Positions 41,847 through 49,866 of a stretch of DNA of 64,000 nucleotides are shown one piece after another (the first letter of the stretch is position 1; each line of letters opens with the position of its first letter). The stretch is taken from the NCBI RefSeq assembly GCF_026339735.1, contig NZ_JAPEQG010000002.1, positions 930,001-994,000 on the forward strand, given 5' to 3'. A program made the translations under genes and the position numbers. Source of the stretch: Streptomyces sp. NBC_01669 (GTDB taxonomy: Bacteria > Actinomycetota > Actinomycetes > Streptomycetales > Streptomycetaceae). The notes beneath the pieces were generated by a model. The model did not search any database, had not been told where the DNA came from, and worked only from the letters and a program-made list of their open reading frames with translations.

Positions 41847-42699
41847 GCAACCTGGGAGCTGGGATGATCGCCGGGTTTGTTGATCGCCGGGGAGGGGCTG
41901 GCCGTGGGGGCCGAGGCGGCAGTGTCGTACAAGGGGTTCCGGTTCCCGGCGGAGGTCATCGCCCACGCGGTGTGGCTGTACCACCGCTTCCTGCTCTCCT
42001 TCCGCGAGGTCGAGGAGCTGCTGATGGCCCGTGGGATCACCGTCTCCCACGAGGCGGTCCGCCGGTGGTGCGACCGGTTCGGGCCCCAGTACGCGGCCGC
42101 GTTGCGCCGCCGCCGGCCGCAGGCCGGCGACAAGTGGCATCTCGATGAGGTGTTCATCAAGGTCAACGGGGTGCGGCAATACCTATGGCGCGCGGTGGAC
42201 CAGGACGGAAACGTGCTGGACATTCTGGTGCAGTCCAAGCGGGACGCGAAGGCCGCGAAGCGGTTCATGGCCAAGCTCATGAAGAAGCAGCGCCGGGTAC
42301 CCCGGGTGCTGGTGACCGACAAGTGCCGCTCCTACAGGCCGGCTCACCGGGAACTGATGAGTTCGGTGGAACACCGCTCGCACAAGGGGCTGAACAACCG
42401 GGCGGAGAACTCGCACCAGCCCACCCGACAGCGCGAACGGGCCATGAAAGGCTTCCGCTCGCCCGGAGCGACCCAGCGGTTCCTCGCCGCGTTCAGCCGG
42501 ATCTCGCCCCATTTCCGGCCCCGACGCCACCTCATGAGCGCAGCCGAGTACCGCGCCGAGATGACCGTCCGCTTCACCATCTGGAACCGGATCACAGGTG
42601 CGACCGCCCTGCCTACCGCGGCCTGACACAAGGACCGCCGCCCGGCCCCTCCACGGCCACACACACCCTCAGCCAGACACCGACTGGTCAAGTTGACAA
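41831..42699. mobile_element. IS6-family element
   Basis: Bounded by inverted repeats with the core TTGTCAACTTGA (left 41831-41842, right as complement 42688-42699). It holds one transposase gene. The flanking 8 bases on the two sides do not match, so there is no target duplication. The right side cuts a Tat-signal gene and the left side cuts another transposase. This is the pattern left by IS6-mediated deletion or replicon fusion. Confidence 0.75.
41877..42626 (+). CDS. IS6-family DDE transposase
   Basis: From TTG 41877 the product is 249 residues. Conserved parts are SYKGFRFPAEVIAHAVWLYH, the helix-turn-helix VEELLMARGITVSHEAVRRW, and the DDE residues in KWHLDEVFIKVNGVRQYLWR (Asp), RVLVTDKCRSYRPAHREL (Asp) and NNRAENSHQPTRQRERAMKG (Glu). 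A GTG further in (VSYKGF) could be the real start, and length is close to the family norm of about 235. The gene looks intact, and the enzyme probably works by copy-in cointegrate formation. Confidence 0.85.
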   Translation: MLIAGEGLAVGAEAAVSYKGFRFPAEVIAHAVWLYHRFLLSFREVEELLMARGITVSHEAVRRWCDRFGPQYAAALRRRRPQAGDKWHLDEVFIKVNGVRQYLWRAVDQDGNVLDILVQSKRDAKAAKRFMAKLMKKQRRVPRVLVTDKCRSYRPAHRELMSSVEHRSHKGLNNRAENSHQPTRQRERAMKGFRSPGATQRFLAAFSRISPHFRPRRHLMSAAEYRAEMTVRFTIWNRITGATALPTAA

Positions 42700-42809
42700 C
42701 GCCCGCCCGCGGTATCGGCGGCCTGTGCTGTTCCGGTTGTCGTGAGAAGTGTCGATGCGGCAACTGCGCCGGTGGCGCCCAAAAGTGCTCGCCGAGACAT
42801 GCCTGACAC
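42700..42809 (-). pseudogene. Tat signal peptide of a secreted protein, cut off by IS6
   Basis: GTG 42809 lies 2 bases after GGGGGAGGA and opens SGMSRRALLGATGAVAASTL-LTTTGTAQAADTAGG, a twin-arginine signal (SRRALLG) with a cleavage site near TAQAAD. The reading frame runs into the IS6 end at 42699. The mature protein is gone. It may have been a polysaccharide-degrading enzyme like its neighbour at 43435, but this is a guess from location. Confidence 0.6.
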
Positions 42810-42969
42810 AGTCCTCCCCCTGCCTTGATGACCCTCCCTGCGAGGGCTCGCGGCTGACGTTACAGCCACGTCTTCGCCGTGGAAGGACCATTGCGGTGTC
42901 TCGGGGCCCGGTGCCGGAAGCTCCGCTGCGGGGTGGCCCTTCGGCCTGCCCAGGATGTCGGGCACGGTG

Positions 42970-43299
42970 TCAGGCGACGTCCAGCAGGGCAGCGGTCACG
43001 AACGCCTCCGCCTGAGTCTCCGACCACTTCCCGTACGGCACGCTGGCCTGAGTCAGGGAGTGCCGCAGGCAGAGCGCTGCGTCTTTCAGGGGCGCGGCCT
43101 GGCGGTCGCCCTCATCCGCTGCCTCCTGAAGGGCGCGGCGGGCCACGTACACGGCCGTCTCCGGGTCCACCGAGTGAACCCACTTCCGTGCCGTGATCAC
43201 GTCCACGTAGAGGTCAGACCAGCGCAGATTGTCCGCGCCGAATTGCTGGCCGTGGTGGCGCAGGTTGAGCGCCAGGGCATGGCGGATGGCACCGGTCAC
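42970..43299 (-). CDS. Hypothetical helical protein
   Basis: GTG 43299 (VTGAIRHALALNLRHHGQQF) encodes 109 residues with charged helices (SVDPETAVYVARRALQEAAD, LKDAALCLRHSLTQASVPYG). There is no signal peptide or membrane segment and no family was recognised. It follows the lyase gene on the same strand but is separated from it by a strong terminator hairpin. Confidence 0.5.
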   Translation of the reverse strand: MTGAIRHALALNLRHHGQQFGADNLRWSDLYVDVITARKWVHSVDPETAVYVARRALQEAADEGDRQAAPLKDAALCLRHSLTQASVPYGKWSETQAEAFVTAALLDVA

Positions 43300-43363
43300 G
43301 CCCGAAGGGCCCGCGGTGGTGCGTGTTCAGGTTCTCGCCGTCCTACGTCTCGGGCGCACTGCA

Positions 43364-43401
43364 GCATCGCCCCGGCGGCCAGGGGCCCGCCGGGGCGATG
43401 C
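43364..43401. terminator. Strong GC-rich hairpin terminator
   Basis: A perfect 15-bp stem (GCATCGCCCCGGCGG / CCGCCGGGGCGATGC) with an 8-base loop lies 34 bases beyond the stop codon of the lyase gene on its downstream side. Confidence 0.8.
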
Positions 43402-43434
43402 AGACGTCGCCCGGGGCGGGCCGCCCGAGCCGGG

Positions 43435-46305
43435 TCAGCCCGCCGCGGCGGCGAGCAGCTTGCTCGACTTGACGGTGAACGGGACCGCCTCGCCGTTGAG
43501 CGTCACCGATGCCGCCCAGGGCGCGTGGATCCTGACGGCCCTGTCGGCGTCCGTGCTGGGGACGAGCCCCATGCCGTCGATGGCGACCGTCCCGCGCGCC
43601 GGGTCGAGGCGGACCGCGAAGTCCTTCAGCTCCACCGGGGAGTCGACGAGCACGGCGTCCTTCGTGGCGAGCCTGCACCCGCCGTACAGCAGCCACGTCC
43701 GCCGCTGCGAGTCCGCCTCCGCGTAGGCCACCATGCCGTCGAAGGTGTACGCGCCGAAGGCGATCGGCGACCGCGGCGCGGTGTGCGCCACGGCGTAGGT
43801 GGCCGTGCGCCCCGTGCTGAACGTGACGGCCATCGCCGAGGCCTCACCGGCCGCCGCTCCCGCCACGGCGAGTTCCTCGACCGTGGCGGTGGACTGCTGG
43901 CCGGCGGGAACGGGCAGCAGCAGCGCGTCGAAGGTGACCAGGCCGGAGCCCTCGCGCGTGTAGGTCACGTACTTGCTGTCCGTGACGCTGTAGAAGACCG
44001 GCGAGTAGTAGCCGTTACGGACTTCCGCCCGGAGCGACGAGGGGCGGGCGGGGACGAGGCGCAGATTGCCACCCTCGGCGAAGTCGGTGACGATCGCCCG
44101 GCTGCCGTCCTCCAGCGCCGGCCGGGCCTCGGGCAGCAGCTGCCAGTTCTGCCGGTAGACGTGGTTCGCGGTGTCGGACGGCCTGAGATGGTCGGAGACG
44201 ATCCACAGGCCGGGCCGTACGAACAGCACTGTGCGGGTGTGCCGGGCGGCGGAGTTGCCGTCGGTCCAGGCGCGGGTGAGGTCGAAGGCGGCGTTGGTGG
44301 CGAAAAGGTCGATGGAGGCATCCGCGCCGACCTTCTGGGCGGTGGCATCGACCTCGACTGTGCTGTGCGACTCGGTGGTGAAGCGCAGCCAGTTGCTCCG
44401 CGGGTCGTTGGAGTACGTGAAGGCGCCCATGTCGGGCAGCAGCCGGTTGCCCTCGGCCCAGACGGTGACGGCCAGATCGTCAGGGTGGGAGTGCGGGCCA
44501 CGGTCGGCGTTGATCCGCAGATACGCCGCGCCCTGCCGCCAGCCGCTGCGCTGGACGGCGACGCGGGTGTCCGGGTAGAGGACCGAGGTGTGGTCGGGGG
44601 CCGTGCCGCGGGCGCCGTCGGAGCCGATGTACGTCAGCGTGGCGTCGCCGAGCAGTTCGCCGTACTGCAGCAGCGCAGGGCCGCGGTCGAAGGTGCCGCT
44701 GTCGCCGTAGGCGGGGCTGAAGCCGCCGGGCAGGTTCTGGTCGGCGAGGAAGCGCACGAGCCGGTCCAGCTCGGCCTTGCCGCCGAGCTCGTAGCCGTTG
44801 TCCTGGAGGTACTTGGTCAGCCCGCCGAAGGTGTCGACGACACCCCAGGCGTAGCCGTCGGTGGACTCGACGTAACCCCCGTCGGGATACAACGCCGTAC
44901 GGAACTGCGCGGAGAGGTACGTCCGGGCGTTCTCCAGCCACTCGACGCTGCCCCGGAACTCGGGGAAGTGCACGGCGATCGCCGTCAGCGCCTGCTTCTG
45001 GAACTGGATCCAGTTGGGGTTGGGGCCTGGGGCCACGGCCAGATAGCGGCCGGACTTCTCGATCGTGCGCAGCATCGCGGTGTTGTCGGCGGCGGTGAGG
45101 GACGGGCTGGTGCGCAGGGACTCGTAGGCGTACACCCAGTTGACGATGCGGTTGCCGGTGTCGAGGCTGCGCGGGAAGGAGCCGGCGCCGTACGCGGTGC
45201 CGTAGCTGTCGGCGTCGCGGATGAAGTCGGTGATCAGGCTCGTCAGTCCGGCGGCGATCGTCTCGTCGCCGCTCTGGCGGTAGGCGTCGGCCATCGGGCC
45301 GGCGAAGTACAGCCGGGGCAGCTGGTAGCCGTACTCGGGGTCGGCGCCGGCGGGCCTCTTCCAGTCGAAGCCGCCCGGGTCGCCCTGCCGGGAGAAGGTG
45401 TTCTGGACGGTGTTGGCCCAGGTGCGGGTGGTCTCGTTGAAGGCTTCGAGGGTCTGGAAGACGATGACCCGCTTGTCGGCGGCGGCGGTGGCGTTACGGC
45501 CGGTGAGCTTAAGGCGCGCCGACCTCGGAGCCTGGGTCACGCCCTCGATACGGAAGGCCAGGTACGCCTTGCGGGTCTCGGCGGTGAAGGCGCCCACGCC
45601 CTCGTCGCGGACCTGCAGCTCGCTGTCGGAGCCGAAGTTGCGGGTCGCGTCGTCGCCGGCCTTGATGTACGTGTCGGCGGTCGCGGGGAAGGTGACGGTG
45701 CTCCCGTCCGCCTTCGTAACCTCCAGCACCGGGGCGCCCGCGCCCGCGTCGCGGCTCGCGAAGACCGCGGTCGAGGGCTCCTTGTCGCGCGCCATCAGGA
45801 AGAACATCACCTCGGATGCCTTGCCTTCCGCGGCCCGGGTGAGCGCCTCCGTCACATCGGCGAAGACGGTGGACGCGGCGCCCGTGACGGTGACAACGTC
45901 CTGGTAGATCTCGCCGGTGCCGAGGGTCCAGATGTGGTCGATGAACAGGGGTATCTGGCCCGGGCGAAAGATGCCGTTGTAGAGGAACGGCAGGGGCGCC
46001 TTCGCGGTGCGGGATCGGAAGTGCTTGCGGAGGGCCTCACCGGCGGCGGCGTAGTCCCCGGCTCTGGCGGCGTCTTCGACGGGCTTCAGCGAGGCGGCTG
46101 CGGTGTAGTCCAGGCGCGGCTGGGTGGTCCAGGTGCTCCCGTCCCATATGCCGAAGAAGCCAGCGTCCTCGGCGGAACCGTTCGACGTGGCTTGCGTCTC
46201 GGCCGCGCGGGCGATGGACCCCAGGGGCAGCAGGCCGGCGGCGGTGGCGCCGGCCATGGTGCCCAAGACTCGTCTGCGGGCAAGGAGGGGGTGTCGCTGG
46301 TCCAT
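43435..46305 (-). CDS. Secreted heparinase II/III-like polysaccharide lyase
   Basis: The start is ATG 46305 (MDQRHPLLARRRVLGTMAGA), preceded by AAGGGACG. A Tat-like signal (ARRRVLG, hydrophobic AGATAAGLLPLG) cleaves near SIARAAE. The 956-residue protein has a DNRLRE-like beta insert, an alpha/alpha toroid region (ALTAIAVHFPEFRGSVEWLE, YVESTDGYAWGVVDTFGGLT) and a C-terminal beta-sandwich beginning RINADRGPHSHPDDLAVTVW, a pattern typical of heparinase II/III and alginate lyases. It would cleave uronic-acid-containing polysaccharide outside the cell. A LacI-type operator-like site sits upstream at about 46333. Confidence 0.78.
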   Translation of the reverse strand: MDQRHPLLARRRVLGTMAGATAAGLLPLGSIARAAETQATSNGSAEDAGFFGIWDGSTWTTQPRLDYTAAASLKPVEDAARAGDYAAAGEALRKHFRSRTAKAPLPFLYNGIFRPGQIPLFIDHIWTLGTGEIYQDVVTVTGAASTVFADVTEALTRAAEGKASEVMFFLMARDKEPSTAVFASRDAGAGAPVLEVTKADGSTVTFPATADTYIKAGDDATRNFGSDSELQVRDEGVGAFTAETRKAYLAFRIEGVTQAPRSARLKLTGRNATAAADKRVIVFQTLEAFNETTRTWANTVQNTFSRQGDPGGFDWKRPAGADPEYGYQLPRLYFAGPMADAYRQSGDETIAAGLTSLITDFIRDADSYGTAYGAGSFPRSLDTGNRIVNWVYAYESLRTSPSLTAADNTAMLRTIEKSGRYLAVAPGPNPNWIQFQKQALTAIAVHFPEFRGSVEWLENARTYLSAQFRTALYPDGGYVESTDGYAWGVVDTFGGLTKYLQDNGYELGGKAELDRLVRFLADQNLPGGFSPAYGDSGTFDRGPALLQYGELLGDATLTYIGSDGARGTAPDHTSVLYPDTRVAVQRSGWRQGAAYLRINADRGPHSHPDDLAVTVWAEGNRLLPDMGAFTYSNDPRSNWLRFTTESHSTVEVDATAQKVGADASIDLFATNAAFDLTRAWTDGNSAARHTRTVLFVRPGLWIVSDHLRPSDTANHVYRQNWQLLPEARPALEDGSRAIVTDFAEGGNLRLVPARPSSLRAEVRNGYYSPVFYSVTDSKYVTYTREGSGLVTFDALLLPVPAGQQSTATVEELAVAGAAAGEASAMAVTFSTGRTATYAVAHTAPRSPIAFGAYTFDGMVAYAEADSQRRTWLLYGGCRLATKDAVLVDSPVELKDFAVRLDPARGTVAIDGMGLVPSTDADRAVRIHAPWAASVTLNGEAVPFTVKSSKLLAAAAG

Positions 46306-46792
46306 GGGGGTCGTCCCTTTCGTCTGGTGATAGAAAGCGGTTGCGTTCGCTGCCGGTCGATGGTCTACACCAGTTGCGGCAGGGTCAAGGGGGCAGCGGA
46401 GACTGATGGGGAAGACTTCCGGAGGACAGCTACACGCTCTCAAAGGGGAGACAGGCCGGCGCCGAAACACTCAGCCACGATGGCTCTCGGTGTTCTCCTG
46501 CCCGTCCGAGGTCTCCTCGCAGCCCTGGAAATAGTCGGCTTCCCGCGCATCAGCACCAGAGCGAACGCCTGTCCCCGGTCCCGGCTCCGGTCCACCCACG
46601 GGCTGCCCACGGGCCCACCCGGAGCGGTTCAGAGGAAAGGGCTGCCCGTGTCGCGCGTCAGACTTTGCGGCTCAGGGGTTAGTTGAGTGCCTGACCCGAA
46701 GGAGAGTCTGATGAGCCGTCCGCCGCAGTTCTCGGTGGAGTGATCGAGGTCCACAACAATCCGGATCTGCATCCCCAACTTTCAAAGCAAGA
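46306..46792. other. Intergenic region upstream of the lyase
   Basis: No gene with support. At 46333-46345, GAAAGCGGTTGCG resembles half of a LacI/GalR operator (GAAAGCGCTTTC type), suitably placed 28-40 bases before the lyase start. A 10-codon frame from ATG 46711 behind GGAGAG (MSRPPQFSVE) ends at TGA and is probably the cut start of a lost gene. Confidence 0.35.
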
Positions 46793-47584
46793 TCATTGAG
46801 CCACACCTTGACGCGAGACAGCTTGGTTGCGGACGAGCCGTTCGTTGTTGGTGAGGCCGTGATCCATACCTTGCTCGCGTTCGAGTTGGATCATGGCTTG
46901 CGAGCGGTAGTTGAGGATGTAGGCGCGGCGGTGGCTGTCGGTGGTGTTGCCGCGTGAGTAGTGCAGGGTGTGGCCGGCGTGGGCGGCTGCCTGGCCCGGC
47001 GCAAGCGGCACGTAGGTGGCACCGGGTTCGTCCTCGGAGCATGCACACTCGATCGCCCCTTTGCCGCTGCCGGCCGGCCAGTGCGGACGCAGCGGCGTCA
47101 AGTGTGAGCCGTGCACGTACCACATGCAGCCGCTGTCCAAGGTCGCCTCGTCGAGAGCGACCCAGATCGAGGCCGCACGTTTGTCCGGCAGGTCGACCCA
47201 GTAGCCGGCGTCCTGGTGCCAGGGCGTCGGCACGCCGGTGTGCGGGGCTTTGTCGATGAGCATGTCGAAGTCCAACACCATGTCCTCGCCGACGAGCTCG
47301 CGCGCCACCGCCAGCGCGCGGGCATGCAACGGAAGATCCAGCAGCTCGGGGTGCAGCGCCGAGGGCCACATGATCTGGGTGATGTTCTCCCGGGCGGTGG
47401 CTGGCTTGGTGCCGGCGCCGGCCCCGAGGTCGGAACGCTTGTCGCCGGCGTGGATGCTGCCGTCGAGGAACCGGTCGTAGATCGATTGGTAGGCCGCAAC
47501 CTCGTTCGGTGTCAGCAGCGGCCCGACGTTCAGGAATCCTGCCGCGTCGAAGTCCTGGCGGCGCGTGGTGGGGGTGCTCGTCAT
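46793..47584 (-). CDS. Phytanoyl-CoA dioxygenase (PhyH)-family Fe(II)/2-oxoglutarate enzyme
   Basis: Starts at ATG 47584 (MTSTPTTRRQDFDAAGFLNV) and encodes 263 residues, the normal family length. The iron-binding HxD is in TPWHQDAGYWVDLPDK and the distal His in AGHTLHYSRGNTTDSHRRAY, followed by the Arg that holds 2-oxoglutarate. The DMLIDKAPH and SGCMWYVHGSH stretches are also family-typical. Substrate is unknown; members hydroxylate small molecules in catabolism or natural product synthesis. The gene is divergent from the AraC regulator at 47652 with only 67 bases between starts, so it is probably its target. Confidence 0.88.
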   Translation of the reverse strand: MTSTPTTRRQDFDAAGFLNVGPLLTPNEVAAYQSIYDRFLDGSIHAGDKRSDLGAGAGTKPATARENITQIMWPSALHPELLDLPLHARALAVARELVGEDMVLDFDMLIDKAPHTGVPTPWHQDAGYWVDLPDKRAASIWVALDEATLDSGCMWYVHGSHLTPLRPHWPAGSGKGAIECACSEDEPGATYVPLAPGQAAAHAGHTLHYSRGNTTDSHRRAYILNYRSQAMIQLEREQGMDHGLTNNERLVRNQAVSRQGVAQ

Positions 47585-47651
47585 ACCTCGCGACGCTAGG
47601 GGCGGGGGATGGCTATTGGCGTGCGGCTTTCTCCACCGTACATTCTTGTCC

Positions 47652-48545
47652 ATGACGGCGATCACCAGCGATCGGATCGATCTGGCCGTGACGCCCGAGC
47701 GGGTCGTGCTGGATCTGGCCGGGCGAGGCCTGGCCCCGTTGATGGCGCTCGGGCGCTACCGGTATCTCCATGCGAACGAGCCGCTGCCGCCTTTCCGACA
47801 CGCGTCACTGGTCGTCCTGGCCGCTCCCCGGCGGGGCCCGGTCGCCTTCGAGGTCGACGGCCGGCCCCGAGCCGTATCACCAGGACAGGTCATCTGCCTG
47901 CCGCCCGGGTGCACCTACTCCACCGGCCGGGATATCCAGCCCCGCGGCGAGCTGTTCTGGCTGATCCTCAAGGCCGTCGGCAAGCGGCCGAAGGACGCCC
48001 TGAGCAAGGCGATCGCCCTATTTGCCGCCGGTCCCTCGGACGTGTGGGAGATGCCGGCGGCCGTCGTCGCCGACCTGGACAGGGCGTTGGGGATCGACCA
48101 GGAGCACGACGACTGGATCACGGACGGACAGCTGCAACACATGGTCAGTGCGGCGGTGCTCGGCCTGGCGCGGGCCCGCGCGCAGCGACACACCCCGGCG
48201 CAGCCAGCACCCCAGGACGGCCTTGCGCCGATCCTGGAATGGATCGAAGCCCACCTGACAGAGCCACTGGACGCCGCCGGTCTGTCCGCCGCGGCGGGCC
48301 TGTCACCCAGCCGCTTCTACGAGGTCTTCCACCAGGCCACCGGGACCACGCCCAAGGACTACGTACTGCGCCGCAAGCTCGAGCGGGCCCTCGAGCAGCT
48401 CGCCACCGATCCACAGGCCACGGTCACCGAGGTCGCGCACGCGCTGGGCTTCTCGTCCTCGCAGTACTTCGCGACGGTGTTCCGCAAGTACCACGGAACC
48501 TCTCCCTCACGGATCAGACCGGCTGCGCAGCCACCTGCCCGATGA
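47652..48545 (+). CDS. AraC-family transcriptional regulator
   Basis: ATG 47652 (MTAITSDRIDLAVTPERVVL) gives 297 residues. The N-terminal half has a cupin-like sensor (LVVLAAPRRGPVAFEVDGRP, VICLPPGCTYSTGRDIQPRG). The C-terminal half carries the double helix-turn-helix: PLDAAGLSAAAGLSPSRFYE then TVTEVAHALGFSSSQYFATV-FRKYHGTSPSRIR. It is divergent from the PhyH dioxygenase and probably activates it in response to a small ligand. A complete gene, in contrast to the AraC fragment at 878. Confidence 0.88.
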   Translation: MTAITSDRIDLAVTPERVVLDLAGRGLAPLMALGRYRYLHANEPLPPFRHASLVVLAAPRRGPVAFEVDGRPRAVSPGQVICLPPGCTYSTGRDIQPRGELFWLILKAVGKRPKDALSKAIALFAAGPSDVWEMPAAVVADLDRALGIDQEHDDWITDGQLQHMVSAAVLGLARARAQRHTPAQPAPQDGLAPILEWIEAHLTEPLDAAGLSAAAGLSPSRFYEVFHQATGTTPKDYVLRRKLERALEQLATDPQATVTEVAHALGFSSSQYFATVFRKYHGTSPSRIRPAAQPPAR

Positions 48546-48565
48546 CGAGCACCTGCCCGAACTCT

Positions 48566-49804
48566 GCGGGTGCCGATTAATCATCCGACCTGCTCAGGCG
48601 GCATGTTGGTATTCATGCAGGGTTCCGCCGAGCCGGTCTCGTCGGTGGACCTCCAGATGCACGATCTGTCCTGGTTCGGTGATCGGTTCAGGTAGCGGGC
48701 GGAGCGGGGCGGCTTGGCCGAGGGCCCGGTGCGGCCGATGCCCGTTGTAGAACGATTCGAACTCTTGGAGCACGTGCAGGAGGTGGCTTCGGTTCCAGAT
48801 CAAGGTGCGGTCCAGCAGCTCCCTGCGGCAGGTCTGTATCCAGCGCTCCATGATGGAGTTCATTCGGGGCATCCGGACACCGCTGGTGACGACCTCCAGC
48901 CCGGCGTCGGCGAGCACGGCGTCGAAGGCCTGTGTGAACTTCGAGTCCCGGTCGCGGATCAGGAACCTGGCCCGGCCGCCTGCGTCCTGCAGGTCCATGA
49001 CGAGATTACGCCCCAGCTGCACGATCCACTGCGCGCCGGGGTGCGCGGTGGCGCCCAGGATCCGCACGCGCCTGGTGACGTGCTCGATGACGGCGAAGAC
49101 GTACAGGCGCGCGCCGGTCAGGGTGCGGGTCTCGAACAGGTCACAGGCGAGCAGCGCGTCGACCTGGCTGCGCAGGAAGTCGGCCCAGGTCGTGCTCTGC
49201 CGTTCGGGCGCGGGCGGGATGCCGTGCTCGCGGAGGATCTCCCAGACCGTAAAGGCGGCGACCTTGATGCCGAGAGCCGCGAGCTCGCCGTGGATGCGGC
49301 GGTACCCCCACGAGCTGTTCTCGTGGGCCAGGCGCAGCACGAGGGCGCGGATCGAGCGGACAGTGGGCGGGCGCCCACAGCGCTTGGGCGCGCAGGTCAC
49401 GGCGTGGCATCGCTTGAGCAGGTTGCGGTGCCATCGCACGATCGTGTCCGGGCGTACCAGCAACAGGAGGTGCCGCAGCTCGTCCATGGGGAGGTGGTGG
49501 AGCAGGCCGACGAGAACCGCGCGGTCAGTGTCGGTGAACCTGGGCCGGCCGACCTGGCGCTGCAGGACCAGCAGTTGGTGCCGCAGCGCGAGGATCTCGA
49601 CGCCTTTTGTCCCGATCGCTCATCGGCAGCAGGCGCAGGAGCGCGAAGGTGTTGGTCACGGCGAGGCAGGTCAGGCGCAGCAGCACGACAGATCATGATG
49701 CCGCCCGGCACCTGTCCCGCGAAGATCGCGGGACGAGCAGCGGGTGCCGCCCAGAGATCGGCGCCCAAGACTGCCACCTGCACGGATGATTTATCGGCAC
49801 CCGC
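48566..49804. mobile_element. Integrase-type insertion sequence with intact ends
   Basis: The terminal inverted repeats are 22 bp with one mismatch (48566-48587 and 49783-49804, core GGGTGCCGAT and AATCATCCG). The length of 1.24 kb fits an IS481/IS3-like element. No clear target duplication is seen. One transposase gene, interrupted by a frame change, fills it. A related end sequence lies at 62419-62439 beside another copy of this family. Confidence 0.78.
48594..49700 (-). pseudogene. Integrase-type transposase with one frame change
   Basis: The C-terminal 298 residues form one frame: LVRPDTIVRWHRNLLKRCHA, GYRRIHGELAALGIKVAAFT, LLACDLFETRTLTGARLYVF (Asp), FLIRDRDSKFTQAFDAVLAD (Asp), MPRMNSIMERWIQTCRRELL (Glu). 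Upstream, LRLTCLAVTNTFALLRLLPM then MSDRDKR is in one frame while VEILALRHQLLVLQRQVGRP continues in the next. The change occurs at an A4 run near 49615. This is either a one-base insertion or a programmed shift, and both remain possible because the run is slippery. Confidence 0.75.
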
Positions 49805-49866
49805 AAGGTCAACGAACACGTCGTAGATCATTTATGGGACAGCGCTATTAGGCCGTGTCTTTCGGA

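Noticed and set aside
42955..46686. 1,243-codon open frame on the plus strand
   Set aside because: Antisense to the lyase gene, whose signal peptide, motifs and codon bias are convincing. Long antisense frames are common in high-GC DNA and this one has Val/Gly/Arg-rich composition without domains.
46711..46743. 10-codon frame with ribosome binding site as a leader peptide
   Set aside because: It has no run of regulatory codons and no attenuator hairpin follows. It is more likely the cut start of a lost gene.
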